NCBI RefSeq assembly: GCF_037102585.1
Contig: NW_027043838.1
Span: 930,001 to 994,000, forward strand
Direction: 5' to 3'
DNA: 64,000 nt
Source: Saccharomycopsis crataegensis
Lineage: Eukaryota > Ascomycota > Saccharomycetes > Ascoideales > Saccharomycopsidaceae
The notes under the pieces were generated by a model. It saw only the letters and a list, made by a program, of their open reading frames with translations, was not told where the DNA came from and made no database searches. Shown piece after piece: positions 1-11,279 of the stretch. A program made the position numbers and the translations under genes. Positions within the stretch are counted from its first letter, which is position 1; every line of letters starts with the position of its first letter.

Positions 1-179
1 AAGTTTAGATCCATGGAAAGATCGGCAACTTTTTTTTCACCACGCTTCATGTAGTCTGCTTCTTTAAGGAAATTTTCAGATATTAATGGATCATCCTTGG
101 CCCTGATGTATTTTTGAACCCTCTCGTACTGTTCATCAACAGTGTCGTTATGCGCGACTGCAAGCCCATTCTCAAACAT
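1..179 (-). CDS. Partial unknown protein, 5' end only
   Basis: An open frame reads leftward from an ATG at 177-179 and runs off the left edge without a stop. Its first residues are MFENGLAVAHNDTVDEQY, and the 59 or so visible codons are hydrophilic and helix-prone, rich in Lys, Asp and Glu. I do not recognise the family. A (CA/GT)n run lies directly upstream of the ATG and a GTATGT sits nearby, so an upstream intron or a different start cannot be excluded. The codon choice looks like that of the neighbouring real genes, which is the main support for calling it coding. Confidence 0.5.
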   Translation of the reverse strand, partial: MFENGLAVAHNDTVDEQYERVQKYIRAKDDPLISENFLKEADYMKRGEKKVADLSMDLN

Positions 180-388
180 ACACACACACACGCACATATT
201 ACAATTTGACTACAACAAATCGACAGGCTACAGAACTACATACCGGAGAGGGAAATATCATATGACACAACATATGTTATAAATAACTGGTAAAATATTC
301 TATAATTATATATACAAGGATAGGCAATAAACAAGCATCAGCTTTGAGCCCCCCGCATCACCAAGAAATCAAACATTTAAATCTTGAT

Positions 389-1399
<1,011 letters not shown>

Positions 1400-1551
1400 T
1401 CACAAAGAAAAAAAAAATGGGGTTGGGCAACCCGGCTGCAATTTTTTTTTTTTCATCTCTTAAATTTAGACTATAATAACAGGGCAAGATTGACACATTA
1501 TAATTATTATTATCTTGCGAGAACGGTTTATTGTTTTACATTCCTAGGAAG

Positions 1552-2112
1552 ATGTCTTCGAATCCTTCAAATTACTTATATAATTTGGCGCACGCGACGC
1601 TCTTCAACCCAGCCTTGGCCCAGTCGTACTCGTTTGATTTCCATGCAAATACCACCCATCCAAACCTTTCCATCAACAAAACCTCACAATGTCCCATTTG
1701 CAAGATTCCTTGGGTTCCCGGATGGAATGTCAGTGCGAGAATCAAATATATCAAAGTGTTGAAGAAATCAAAAAAGTTCAGGGAACGGGTGTTGATTTAT
1801 CACTGTTTAGCATGCACACAACTGGTGAAATTTGATGGGTTGATTCAAAAGAAACCAGATACAGCTGATGGCCAATATACAGGTAAAATCATCCCCGAAA
1901 AAGAGTGTGTTGATGATAAGAAGAAAAAAGAGAATATTGACGATACAAAGACGAATAATACCAATCTTCTGAAAGTTACGAAGAATGGTGCTAATGATAG
2001 TAAGACGACAGCAAAGAAGAAAAAGAAAAAGAAGATACAGTTACCAAAGAAGGCCCCTGTTCCAAAGAAAGATTCTTTATCATTGTTCGACTTGATGAAT
2101 GATAATAACTGA
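1552..2112 (+). CDS. SNM1: SNM1-like RNase MRP subunit
   Basis: A 186-residue basic protein of the Rpr2/Snm1/Rpp21 family. Snm1 is the subunit specific to RNase MRP, which acts in the nucleolus in 5.8S rRNA processing. Two CxxC pairs (CPIC at 47-50 and CLAC at 85-88) form the predicted zinc ribbon. The C-terminal half is Lys-rich and ends in SLSLFDLMNDNN, close to the SLSLESFMKS tail of yeast Snm1. That tail and the missing catalytic features favour Snm1 over Rpr2. The start at 1552 (MSSNPSNYLY) is the first ATG of the frame. Confidence 0.82.
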   Translation: MSSNPSNYLYNLAHATLFNPALAQSYSFDFHANTTHPNLSINKTSQCPICKIPWVPGWNVSARIKYIKVLKKSKKFRERVLIYHCLACTQLVKFDGLIQKKPDTADGQYTGKIIPEKECVDDKKKKENIDDTKTNNTNLLKVTKNGANDSKTTAKKKKKKKIQLPKKAPVPKKDSLSLFDLMNDNN

Positions 2113-2419
2113 ATAAATAATGCCGAGTCTATCCATACACTTTCTTTTGGGGAAATGTTATCCACTTCAATTCTACTGCCACTTGTATAATATTTTCAGT
2201 AAAAAAAATAAATAGAAAATATAAATATTTATAGCTGGTCTATATATTTTTCATTCTTTTACCATTGCAAATACTGCTTTATCGCTTGTTGTAATCTAAT
2301 AGAAGTCTGTCGAAAATGGATGAGATGGCGGAAGAAAAAAAAAATAAAAAATAAATAAAAGGTAAACAAAAAGGCCATCATCGCTTAAATCAGTGGTTGA
2401 CACGCACAGAATACAACAA

Positions 2420-3725
2420 ATGAGTAACTTAAGTGAGTAGCAGCTTCATCTTCTATTTTTAGTTCTATATCACTAACCTTCCTCTAGTTGAATTGCCAGT
2501 GATATCCTCAGACTTGGTCTCTTCACTCCACTTCAATTCCTCAAATACACTACTTCATACTGCTTCTTGGGATGGTTATGTCAACCTATATGACATCCAA
2601 AGGCTGATTTCCAGCTACAAAATCAGCCAGTCAGTCACCGAAGAAAATAGTATCGTGGGGAGATTCCATACCGGCTCGTCTATCCTTGACTCTTGTTGGG
2701 ATGAAAATGATGAAAATATAATTTATAGCGGGAACATCAATGGGCAGATATATCGTTTGGATCTTTCGAGAATTGGTCCATCTACAGAAAAAGTTCTACC
2801 GTCTGGTACTATAGGAACCCAATCAAAGCTTGCAATTCAGAAACTCAAGTTTAATAAATACTATAATGTTTTGGGCTCTATCTCTTGGGATAAGTCCCTT
2901 CAAATATCAGACCCCAGAAGCCAGGCAAAAAGTTTGATAAAGCACATTGACAATAAACCTTTGGCAATGGATATGAATAACAACTATGTCATAGTATCAA
3001 CCACAAAGAACTTGATTCAGTTGTATGATTTGAGATTTCCTGGGGCGCCATTGATTCAAGAACGTGAGTCAGGATTACGGTTTCAAACCAGAGAAATCCT
3101 CCTTAGCAAAAATCAGCCACCAATGCAAATTGTCAACAATCAACATATTTTTGACAAGCCAGAAATGACAAACCAAAACTTGGTGTACAATAACGAAGAT
3201 TTTTTCGTTCAGTCATCGTACGAGGGTAGAATAATCGTTGATTTCATTGACCCATCAGAAAAATCCCAAGAACAAAAGTTTGCCTTTAAATGTCATAAAA
3301 TCACCTCAAGTGATGGAATCGACATGATTTCTCCGATAAACTCAATAATCCTATTCAGAGAACCGAATCCGCTAAACTCTTCACCGCATCAGTTACTTTA
3401 TACATCAGGATCGGATGGGTTGATTAATCTTTGGGATTTGAATAAAAAGAAGAAATTGAAAAAATTAAAGAAATTCAAGCATTCGATAATGAAAATGGGG
3501 ATCTCTAATCCAAAGGGTGAAATACCAAGAACTACAGCTGATAAAAATAATGATCATATGTTGGCCATAGTGGTGGGAGAAGATTCTTTCAAAAATAATC
3601 GATATTTGGATACTGGAGTAACCACCAGCCCTACGAACTTACAGCAGAATAAAAATGGGATAGGACAAGGGGCAATGCCCAATGTGACCGATTTCAATAC
3701 CAAATTGTATTTGAAGTTTATGTGA
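2420..3725 (+). CDS. BUB3: BUB3, spindle checkpoint WD40 protein (one intron)
   Basis: Exon 1 is only 13 nt (2420-2432). The intron runs 2433-2487, with donor GTGAGT, branch-like CACTAAC and acceptor CTCTAG. Exon 2 is 2488-3725. The spliced product of 416 residues begins MSNLIELPVISSDLV. Bub3 is a seven-bladed beta-propeller that binds Bub1 and Mad3 and phosphorylated Spc105 at kinetochores. Matches to yeast Bub3 include TASWDGYVNLYD, ESGLRFQTREI, the EGRIIVDF...KFAFKCHK block and LLYTSGSDGLINLWD. It is longer than S. cerevisiae Bub3 (341 residues) because of extra Ser/Asn-rich loops and a longer C-terminus. The intron keeps the frame exactly and restores an ATG that exon 2 lacks. Confidence 0.93.
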
Positions 3726-4004
3726 AAATTGTTGTACACAGGTATCAGCGCCATTAATAGACAGACGGATATGCATGTAACCCGTACTACTAGGTGTTTT
3801 TTATTTTTTTTTATTTTTTTTTTTTCTTATTAATTTTTGCAGCGCTCCACAAAACAAAAAAAAACAAAAAATGCGTCGATGGGATGAATTATTCATCAAT
3901 CTATTTAATTTTCAAGATATTTTTTCAATTTGATATATTTTGATCATTATTATTAAATACCCCTGATCTCGACAGATATATAAGGGAGCGGAATAGAAGG
4001 TCTC

Positions 4005-7000
4005 ATGGCTGACAATAACAGAGAATCAACTTCTGGCAATGGTCATTCAAAAGTGGATCCTTTGCTTTCGTATCAGTTGACCCAGTCGATAAACCATTTG
4101 ATGCAACGACCAGGGCAAGTGACAAAACCTACTATTAAGAGAATTGCTGAATTTTATGGATTTGATACTTTCAACGAGATCACAGAAAATGATCAAGGAA
4201 TTAAGGTCGATAGATTAACTATAGCTGGATCTATTTTGTTGATTGATATTGATTTTCTCAAACAGCAGCAGAAACAAAAAACTCTCCAAGACAACGATGG
4301 CGATGTGATTATTAACGATTCTACTGATGCTGAGATTGGTAAAGAAATTGTCGACGCGGTGTCACTTCTGTTGGCGTCAAAACAGAAAATAAAGGAATTA
4401 TTGAATAATATCAAGGACCATAACAATACAAAGGCACAAATGCATAGATTGATGATTCAGCTAAAGAATCTTTATTCGTTAACTTATAGTGGCAGCTGTG
4501 CTCCAAGTTCTTGTAATAATGTATTATACAATTGCTTGAAGTCTCCAGAAACCAAAGATTTGGATCATGAACAAGTTCAATATAATGTGGTGAAGCTAAA
4601 TACATTTTCGGATAATCTAAAATACCTTGCAATACTAGATAAGTTGTCCGTATATTCAGCAAGTGAGGTCAGTTTGCAAAATGACCGAATTTTCAATAGT
4701 GATGGAAATAGTTCCGGAAATGTGGTGTTGTTCGAATATTTAGATGATCTCGCATTTATTTTAAGCTTCTTGTTTTCTTATGAGTCGAAGATATTAATTA
4801 GTGACCTCCAAAAATCATCATCAACGAGTTTCAATGGCATGCTAGATATATTGAACGGTTATCTGAAGTTTGGTAAAACCATAATAAACTTGAATGATAA
4901 GGAATTGGGAATATTTATTAAGTATTGGGAAGATAATAGACTTTTAAAATACAAAAAGTTACAGGATGCTTTTGTAAAACAGTACAAAGATGGCGACGGG
5001 GATAATGGAATGATGAGTGATGATAAGGAATTTGAGAAAATCATTCAATTTTATGAAACCAATTTTGAAAATGATAACAAAATTTGCAATAAGGGAACCA
5101 AATATATCAAAATTGGTATAGACTACCATTTTAAAAATGGGCTACCACAGCTACAGAACTTGATAAGAAATGAAACATTCAAAAAAATTGCAGAAACGGC
5201 AGCCCAATCAAATTTTTCGAATGATGCCTGGGTAACAAAATCGACCATCTTGTCTAATCTCAATTTCATCTCCAGTTTGAAAATACCTTATTCCAGTTTA
5301 TTGTCTAGTGAAAACCCAGAATGTCAAGCATGCTTAAATTTGAAGTTTTCCAAAGGGATTTGGGTACCCACAGATCTATTGGGTAGCTATTTTGGTAATT
5401 TTATAACCTATGATTCCGATAATGGAAATACTGGCGAATTCTTTGAGAATTTTAAAGGAGAAGATAAAGAAAAAGACGGATTTTCTGGTGATATTAGTGA
5501 CCAAGAAGATGATGCTGGTGGTGATATTAGTGACCAGGCCAGATTCAGATCGAAAAAGAGGAACGAAGTGAATGAACTATATATCAAAAACTACAATGAT
5601 CTATTCGCTAATAGCCATAATCTAAAAAACAAGAAGCCGAAGATAATCAAGCCTTCATTAAATGATGTTCTCAAGAATTTTAATGAAGAACATAAAAAGA
5701 ATTATTTACTCAAATTTGAACAAAAAAAGAATAATGAGAAGCAGGGTGATCCTGCATCACTGAAGAAACCTATTGAAGTCAAGTTGCAAATCAATTATAA
5801 GCTTATCTCAAAATTAAAGAAAGTTTCTTCCTTGAATTTGTACAATGATTGCGTGGATAAATCTGACGATATTCCTATTGACAATGAAGGCAATGAAGAG
5901 TCTTTGAAAGATCAGTTATTGCAATATATCAAGGACAGCAGTAAATCTAGGGGTAATGTCAACATGATGAAAGATGAAGAAGGCTTGGGCATCGGAAATG
6001 TTTCTTCAATAGGGCCTTTACTCACTTCCAATAAGGGAATTTTTTTCAAAACACATCCTCTGAGCGGAAAAACTACCATGAATATTGTATCCGAGTTGAT
6101 TACCACCAATAGCAAAAATAAGGTTGATAATAATATTGACATGTTAGTTTCCCTTGGCTTATTTCTTGAGAGTTTACGTTCGTTATCCCTTGTTTGGAAT
6201 TTGGTGAAATCTTTGAGCAAGAAATCGATAGTTTTGACAAAACAACATGAGGATTATATCACAAGCAAGTTGCGAGGCCTTAATATTTCGCGCAGATCAA
6301 ATTTCAGGGAGTTTATTAATGATACAACTCCGGAGGTTATATCTAATACCAACGGCAATAGATTTAGAAGAGCCTCAGGAAGGGCATCCATTTCATTAAA
6401 TGAGGATGTGAGAAGAAGTTTAAGTTTTGGAGAGAATTCTACCATCCCTGGTGATGAGAGAAATGGTGCTTCTGGTGAAGGTATTAATTTAGATAAGTTC
6501 ATTGCATCGATTAATGAGGAGGCAAAGGACGGGGCCAATGGATCATCGTTGGTTCATAGGTTTGGGAGTAAGCATCTTAAAACAGACTTTGTTTGTCCAG
6601 TGCCATTTTTGAATGTTTCAATTTATTCTCTCTCCAAAAACTCTTCAATTTCACAAAAAATATATCAAACTTGTGGGTTGATGGATAATATATCTGGGAG
6701 ATTTAGTGATATTTATGAACTACAAATTTCCACCAATTTACCATTGTTTAATAACTTGTTGAAGGGTCATGAACCTGTGTCGGAGAATAATGATATGATT
6801 GCCGAGAAATCCCTGAACAATGACATTAAAATGTTGAAGATAATGATCTATAACGGTAGGGTGGAAAATATCCAGTTATTGGTCCAGGATAAGCTCTGCG
6901 TCTCATCTATCGACCAAGAACCAAATCCTGATGCCAATAATAGTGCTAAACCATCACAAAACCACAAACTAATCGGAAAATTGAAAGAGTTGACAAAATT

Positions 7001-7052
7001 TATCAATTACACTGAGGACTTATACTTGCTATTCAGTGTCCTTCTTAGATAG
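4005..7052 (+). CDS. MED1: MED1, Mediator subunit
   Basis: A 1015-residue protein matching the fungal Med1 pattern, a middle-module subunit of the RNA polymerase II Mediator. The best match to S. cerevisiae Med1 is in the N-terminal third: LTIAGSILLIDIDF and VSLLLASKQK correspond to STASKIIVIDVDY and VKLVLASNFD, and LNTFSDNLKYLAILDKLS corresponds to KAFHNNLKFLYLLDAYS. It is almost twice the length of the S. cerevisiae protein (566 residues). The extra length lies in low-complexity insertions, including an acidic direct repeat of GDISDQ at about residues 495-510 and a Ser/Arg-rich stretch at about residues 785-810. Family assignment rests on these short blocks, so it is good but not certain. 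Confidence 0.78.
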   Translation: MADNNRESTSGNGHSKVDPLLSYQLTQSINHLMQRPGQVTKPTIKRIAEFYGFDTFNEITENDQGIKVDRLTIAGSILLIDIDFLKQQQKQKTLQDNDGDVIINDSTDAEIGKEIVDAVSLLLASKQKIKELLNNIKDHNNTKAQMHRLMIQLKNLYSLTYSGSCAPSSCNNVLYNCLKSPETKDLDHEQVQYNVVKLNTFSDNLKYLAILDKLSVYSASEVSLQNDRIFNSDGNSSGNVVLFEYLDDLAFILSFLFSYESKILISDLQKSSSTSFNGMLDILNGYLKFGKTIINLNDKELGIFIKYWEDNRLLKYKKLQDAFVKQYKDGDGDNGMMSDDKEFEKIIQFYETNFENDNKICNKGTKYIKIGIDYHFKNGLPQLQNLIRNETFKKIAETAAQSNFSNDAWVTKSTILSNLNFISSLKIPYSSLLSSENPECQACLNLKFSKGIWVPTDLLGSYFGNFITYDSDNGNTGEFFENFKGEDKEKDGFSGDISDQEDDAGGDISDQARFRSKKRNEVNELYIKNYNDLFANSHNLKNKKPKIIKPSLNDVLKNFNEEHKKNYLLKFEQKKNNEKQGDPASLKKPIEVKLQINYKLISKLKKVSSLNLYNDCVDKSDDIPIDNEGNEESLKDQLLQYIKDSSKSRGNVNMMKDEEGLGIGNVSSIGPLLTSNKGIFFKTHPLSGKTTMNIVSELITTNSKNKVDNNIDMLVSLGLFLESLRSLSLVWNLVKSLSKKSIVLTKQHEDYITSKLRGLNISRRSNFREFINDTTPEVISNTNGNRFRRASGRASISLNEDVRRSLSFGENSTIPGDERNGASGEGINLDKFIASINEEAKDGANGSSLVHRFGSKHLKTDFVCPVPFLNVSIYSLSKNSSISQKIYQTCGLMDNISGRFSDIYELQISTNLPLFNNLLKGHEPVSENNDMIAEKSLNNDIKMLKIMIYNGRVENIQLLVQDKLCVSSIDQEPNPDANNSAKPSQNHKLIGKLKELTKFINYTEDLYLLFSVLLR

Positions 7053-7285
7053 TTACCTTTTTTTTGATGATAATTCATGATTAAAACTTGTAAAACATTG
7101 GTGTTACTGTAGAGAGGCCGGATAACCTCTATTTAAAAAAATTCCCATCAAATCGCACTTTTTCTGAGCGATGGCCTTACAAAAAAAAAATTGGCAGCTA
7201 AGAGGGAGACAAAATCCTATTATTTAAAAAAACCATAAGGAATAGAGACATTTCAATATCAGCGCATCATTTCTTAGAGAAAATA

Positions 7286-8443
7286 ATGTCTAGGATCCTC
7301 TCGAGGTTAACTCCTTCATCCGCCAAACAAAAAGGGTCTAGGCTCGACAGCAAGTTCAATAAATTGACAAACTCTTCTCAGTCTTCATCGCCTTCCTTAT
7401 CAGATCTTCATGAGATTGCCATCTTCTCGTTTAACTCTTCAAAATTACAAATAATGAACAACAACCTAATCAAGAACTTTCAAATAATCAGGCCAACCTC
7501 CTCGAAGTCGTTGTATAACTACTTGTTGAAAATCCAAAAAACCTTGGTGATCTTTCAGTACCTTATCCAGGTAGGTTCAGAAGATTTCATCAATTGTTGG
7601 AAATACGTGGAGCTGTCTGGAAAATTCGAGAGTAATAATTACGATATTCTTCCATCACTTCTTGAGAACTTGGAATCGATAGAAAATTCAAATCTATGCC
7701 AAGAACCAACGTACATTTATTCTACCTCATCGTCCAATTCCATGAAGAACAATATCCGATCAACGTTAAGTTCTGTGATTAATAAATTATCAAAATTGAA
7801 GAACTATCTCAGTGATCCAGAAGATTTACAGCAATTTCGTTTATCTTTCCAAAAGCTACGATTCGATATGTCGAGACCAACCCCAAGATCATCGATGGAT
7901 AGCCATCCAAGATTGAATCCATCCAGCAGTGTTGATGGGGGTAGAAATAGCATAAGTGGCAATTTGAGGAGCAACTATAGAACCGCTTCTTATGGAGAAA
8001 ATACAAATTTAATTGACTTATCGAGCAACTCCGATGATTTTAATAAAATTGATTTCCAAATAATGGAGCCCAACGTTGATATTGCTGGTAATTTGCAAAA
8101 TATGGCTAAACGCAGAGTATCTGGCAATCATCATCCTGCTCCCATCACCCCTAGAAACACTTCTCAAAGAAGCTTTTCTGCCTCAAAATCTTTGGACTTG
8201 AACAGGTTGATAAATTCTCCTTCAGGGTCGGCCAGTGGCAATAATGGTAATTACAAGGAACTACAGAAAAATGATTTCAAGAATTTTAGCAATAAGCTAC
8301 TAAAGTTTCGTGGCAACAGTAACAATGACAACAATTCGAAAGTCTCGTCGCCATTGTCGAGGACCTCGTATTCTGCTTCAGACAATAATGAAAATGGAAA
8401 AGTGTTAACCCCTTTAATTGAAGTCAATGAGGCCTTAGTTTGA
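7286..8443 (+). CDS. ENT4: ENT4-like epsin (ENTH domain protein)
   Basis: A 385-residue protein with an N-terminal ENTH-type domain (about residues 40-185: HEIAIFSFNSSKLQIMNNNL, then LVIFQYLIQVGSEDFINCWK), which in epsins binds phosphoinositides and bends membrane at endosome/Golgi clathrin sites. The segment after the domain, QQFRLSFQKLRFDMSRPTPR followed by SSMDSHPRL, resembles the RSSISTPGRKSTDNSHLKL segment of yeast Ent4 rather than Ent1-3. A clathrin-box-like LIDLS lies at about residue 240. The rest is a disordered Ser/Asn-rich tail. It follows MED1 in the same direction after 233 bp. Confidence 0.75.
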   Translation: MSRILSRLTPSSAKQKGSRLDSKFNKLTNSSQSSSPSLSDLHEIAIFSFNSSKLQIMNNNLIKNFQIIRPTSSKSLYNYLLKIQKTLVIFQYLIQVGSEDFINCWKYVELSGKFESNNYDILPSLLENLESIENSNLCQEPTYIYSTSSSNSMKNNIRSTLSSVINKLSKLKNYLSDPEDLQQFRLSFQKLRFDMSRPTPRSSMDSHPRLNPSSSVDGGRNSISGNLRSNYRTASYGENTNLIDLSSNSDDFNKIDFQIMEPNVDIAGNLQNMAKRRVSGNHHPAPITPRNTSQRSFSASKSLDLNRLINSPSGSASGNNGNYKELQKNDFKNFSNKLLKFRGNSNNDNNSKVSSPLSRTSYSASDNNENGKVLTPLIEVNEALV

Positions 8444-8732
8444 GCCCATAAATTCCCTTGCTTGTTTCGAAATAGCAATGTTCACCACCAGCACAATAAA
8501 CCTTATTTTTAATGCCCCTTTAATTTATTTTATCTCTTCATTTTCTCTCACTTTAATCTTTTACTAATTAGCCTATCGCGATTAATAATGTCCCTTTCAT
8601 TTCATTTTTGATCATTTGTTTTAATTCCCTTATCATCTGTGTGTCATAGAAAAACAATTTAGATAGAAGCGCTGGTGGATTGTCATCATATTAACACACT
8701 TTACTCTAAATGTCTTTGGTTGACAGGTTGTT

Positions 8733-8789
<57 letters not shown>

Positions 8790-9271
8790 CAACTTATAAT
8801 TTTAGTTAGAATTATTCTTTCTAATCAATATATTATAATATATTATTAGGGCTTTTCAGCTGTTTTTTACTTTGTTTTCTTTTTTTACAGCATACTAGTA
8901 TGAATTTTATTCCTGGTTGGTTTAAATAATAATAATTAAAATGGCTTGAAATAGCTTGCGATGAATTAGTACCGTTACGTTGTCCTATAGTTAGACATAG
9001 CAGTTTTTTTAATAAATATAATAGCTATTGCTCTACTTAGTCTTGAAGTATTTAATGATTTTTAGATGTATTTCCTCATAACCAGCATACACTGTGAAGT
9101 ACCAAACCAAATAAAAATAAAACATTCAATACAACTATATACAAGATCTGTTGTGACTATTAAGGTGAAGGTCTCCAGCCACTCTCGGTCTATAAATGAG
9201 CTATTATCGTATAATTATCTAGAGTTATTGCAACTCCCGCAACAATAACTAATCCAACGTGAAGCTTATAC
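8444..9271. other. Gene-free stretch between ENT4 and MST1
   Basis: This holds the convergent 3' ends of ENT4 and MST1 plus AT-rich filler. No frame with protein-like composition was seen; the longest is about 60 codons and featureless. The one strong feature is a run of 55 consecutive T at 8735-8789. Confidence 0.7.
8735..8789. repeat. Poly(T) tract, 55 bases
   Basis: Fifty-five uninterrupted T on the + strand, preceded by TTTC. It is more than twice as long as the other pure homopolymers noticed here (for example the A runs near 36245, 39217 and 50300). Its exact length is likely to vary between isolates and between sequencing methods. Confidence 0.95.
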
Positions 9272-10885
9272 TTATTCATAATTCTTCTCCAATTCAATGA
9301 ATTTTTCTAAAGCGTGTTTCAATCCAAGCTTCTCTACCTTGTTCTTGTCCTTGCCATGTAATCCCTTTAAACTAATAACAAGGTCACTTTCTTCACCGCT
9401 TTCCAAGCCCTTCAATGCTGATTCACATTCTGCATCACCGATGGTCACCAAATAATTAAAGGATTTACTATAAGCGTCCTTGATTCTTTTACCCAACGAT
9501 TCTGCCCGATCATCGACTTCAATATTGAAATCGTAGCTTGTTAATGGAGAGAGTTTCTTGAATTTCCCAAGGGAACTATTAGATTCTTTGTAATAGTTAT
9601 CCACATTCACTTCGTCAGTGGCTGCCATTGCCTTGTACTCTTGTAATGTATGGTCTGGTTTCCCGTTGTTACTCAAGTAATCTTCAATGTATTTACAATA
9701 CCACGAATGTTTCTCTGGGGATACTGGAACCACCTTTATTTGGTTGGAATTCAACCAGAATGGCCATTTCCCTTCATAATTATCGATCAAAATCGCCAAA
9801 AATCTTTCCACCGATCCAAAAATCGCTCTATGAACAATAATCGGAGTTTCTGGTTCACCCTTTTCGTTGAAATATTTCAATCCAAAGTTGTTTGGTAATT
9901 GGAAATCGAGTTGGATGGTGGCGGTTTGATGGAACTTTCCAAATTTATCTTTCAAGATAATATCAATTTTCGGACCATAGAAGGCACCATCCCCTTCATT
10001 AAGCTCCCACTTCTTATTGACTTTTTCTAAAATATCTATAAGGATTCCTTCGGCTTTTTCCCAATCCTCTTCTTTCCCAATGAATTTATTGTTTTTAGGT
10101 CTGGTACTGAGCAAGATCTTGAAATCTCCCAACCCGAATTTCTCATAAATGAGCTCCACGAGCTTCAAATTAGCAAGAATTTCTGATTCCAAATGTTGGA
10201 AACTACAGAAAATATGACCATCATCTTGATGGAACCTTCTAACTCTGGTCAATCCAGAAAGCGCCCCTGATGCTTCATTACGATGCAACGATGAAAAATC
10301 ACTGTATCTCACAGGAAGATCATTATGGGTCTTTGGAAATTGCTTATATATAAGACAATGACCAGGACAATTCATTGGTTTTAAAGCATAGACTTCATTT
10401 TCTTCTTTTTGATGATGCTGGTGTTCGTGCTCGTGCTCGTGCTCATTACAACCACCATCCTCATGGGCATTTCTATAGATCTTGAACATATCCTCATTAT
10501 AGTATTTCCAATGATTACTGATTTCAAACAACTCTTTCTTGTACATTAATGGGGTCATAACTTCATCGAATCCTAATTTCTTCACCTCCTGGATTCTAAT
10601 AAAATTAATCAACTTATTGAAAAGTTTGGCCCCATTCGGTAAGAAAAAGATCGACCCTGGTGAGTACGGCGATAGGGTGTAAAGCTGCTGTTTTGTCGAG
10701 ATCGATTTGTTGGAAAGCGAAGCATTTGCAGAAATTGTGGTTTTATCATCAACGTTTTTCTTTTTGTTCACTGAAACCGTGGAATTCCAACAAACATTGG
10801 TGGTGGATAATGATGGGAACCTGGGAGTGAGCCGTTTTTGGCAGCTCTTCAAGAGCTGTGGAGACAAAAATTTTCTTGAGAGCAT
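9272..10885 (-). CDS. MST1: MST1, mitochondrial threonyl-tRNA synthetase
   Basis: A 537-residue class II synthetase that charges mitochondrial tRNA-Thr. It lacks the N-terminal TGS and editing domains of the cytosolic enzyme, as Mst1 does. Motif 2 (HRNEASGALSGLTRVRRFHQ, then DDGHIFC), the zinc-site MNCPGH (about residues 171-176), FYGPKIDI and motif 3 (VHRAIFGSVERF) are intact, followed by an anticodon-binding domain. The start at 10885 (MLSRKFLSPQLLKSCQKR) gives a basic presequence free of acidic residues; a longer in-frame ATG at 10990 would add a poor leader. An insertion of alternating Glu-His lies just before the MNCPGH block (DNA 10411-10447). Confidence 0.95.
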   Translation of the reverse strand: MLSRKFLSPQLLKSCQKRLTPRFPSLSTTNVCWNSTVSVNKKKNVDDKTTISANASLSNKSISTKQQLYTLSPYSPGSIFFLPNGAKLFNKLINFIRIQEVKKLGFDEVMTPLMYKKELFEISNHWKYYNEDMFKIYRNAHEDGGCNEHEHEHEHQHHQKEENEVYALKPMNCPGHCLIYKQFPKTHNDLPVRYSDFSSLHRNEASGALSGLTRVRRFHQDDGHIFCSFQHLESEILANLKLVELIYEKFGLGDFKILLSTRPKNNKFIGKEEDWEKAEGILIDILEKVNKKWELNEGDGAFYGPKIDIILKDKFGKFHQTATIQLDFQLPNNFGLKYFNEKGEPETPIIVHRAIFGSVERFLAILIDNYEGKWPFWLNSNQIKVVPVSPEKHSWYCKYIEDYLSNNGKPDHTLQEYKAMAATDEVNVDNYYKESNSSLGKFKKLSPLTSYDFNIEVDDRAESLGKRIKDAYSKSFNYLVTIGDAECESALKGLESGEESDLVISLKGLHGKDKNKVEKLGLKHALEKFIELEKNYE

Positions 10886-11279
10886 ATTTAGTTCTATATA
10901 TATATATATGGATATATATATTTCACCACGCGAAATTAAAGAAATGATTGACGAAAAGCGGTAGTCGGGTTGTAGGGGACGCCTTTTCAATTCGATCTAG
11001 TATAACAGAAGGACTCACCGGCGTGGATTTTTCAATTTTTGAGAAAAACCGTTTCTAACGTGCCGGGTGCGCATAGTTATTTATCAAGGTTTTACAAATC
11101 ATATAACTAAGTAATATAATCCACAATAAACAGAAAGTTCTTTTTGTATAATGATGTACCATGGTGTTAACTATATAGAAAAATGCAAATCAAAAAATGA
11201 ATGGAAAAAAAAATGCGAGAGGATATAGTTCAGATCAAATCTCACTAATTAATATACACACATGAAAATTAATCGATGC

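Noticed and set aside
3976-3983. TATATAA before MED1 as a TATA box
   Set aside because: Only about 22 bp before the ATG, too close for the usual yeast TATA-to-start distance; more likely leader sequence.
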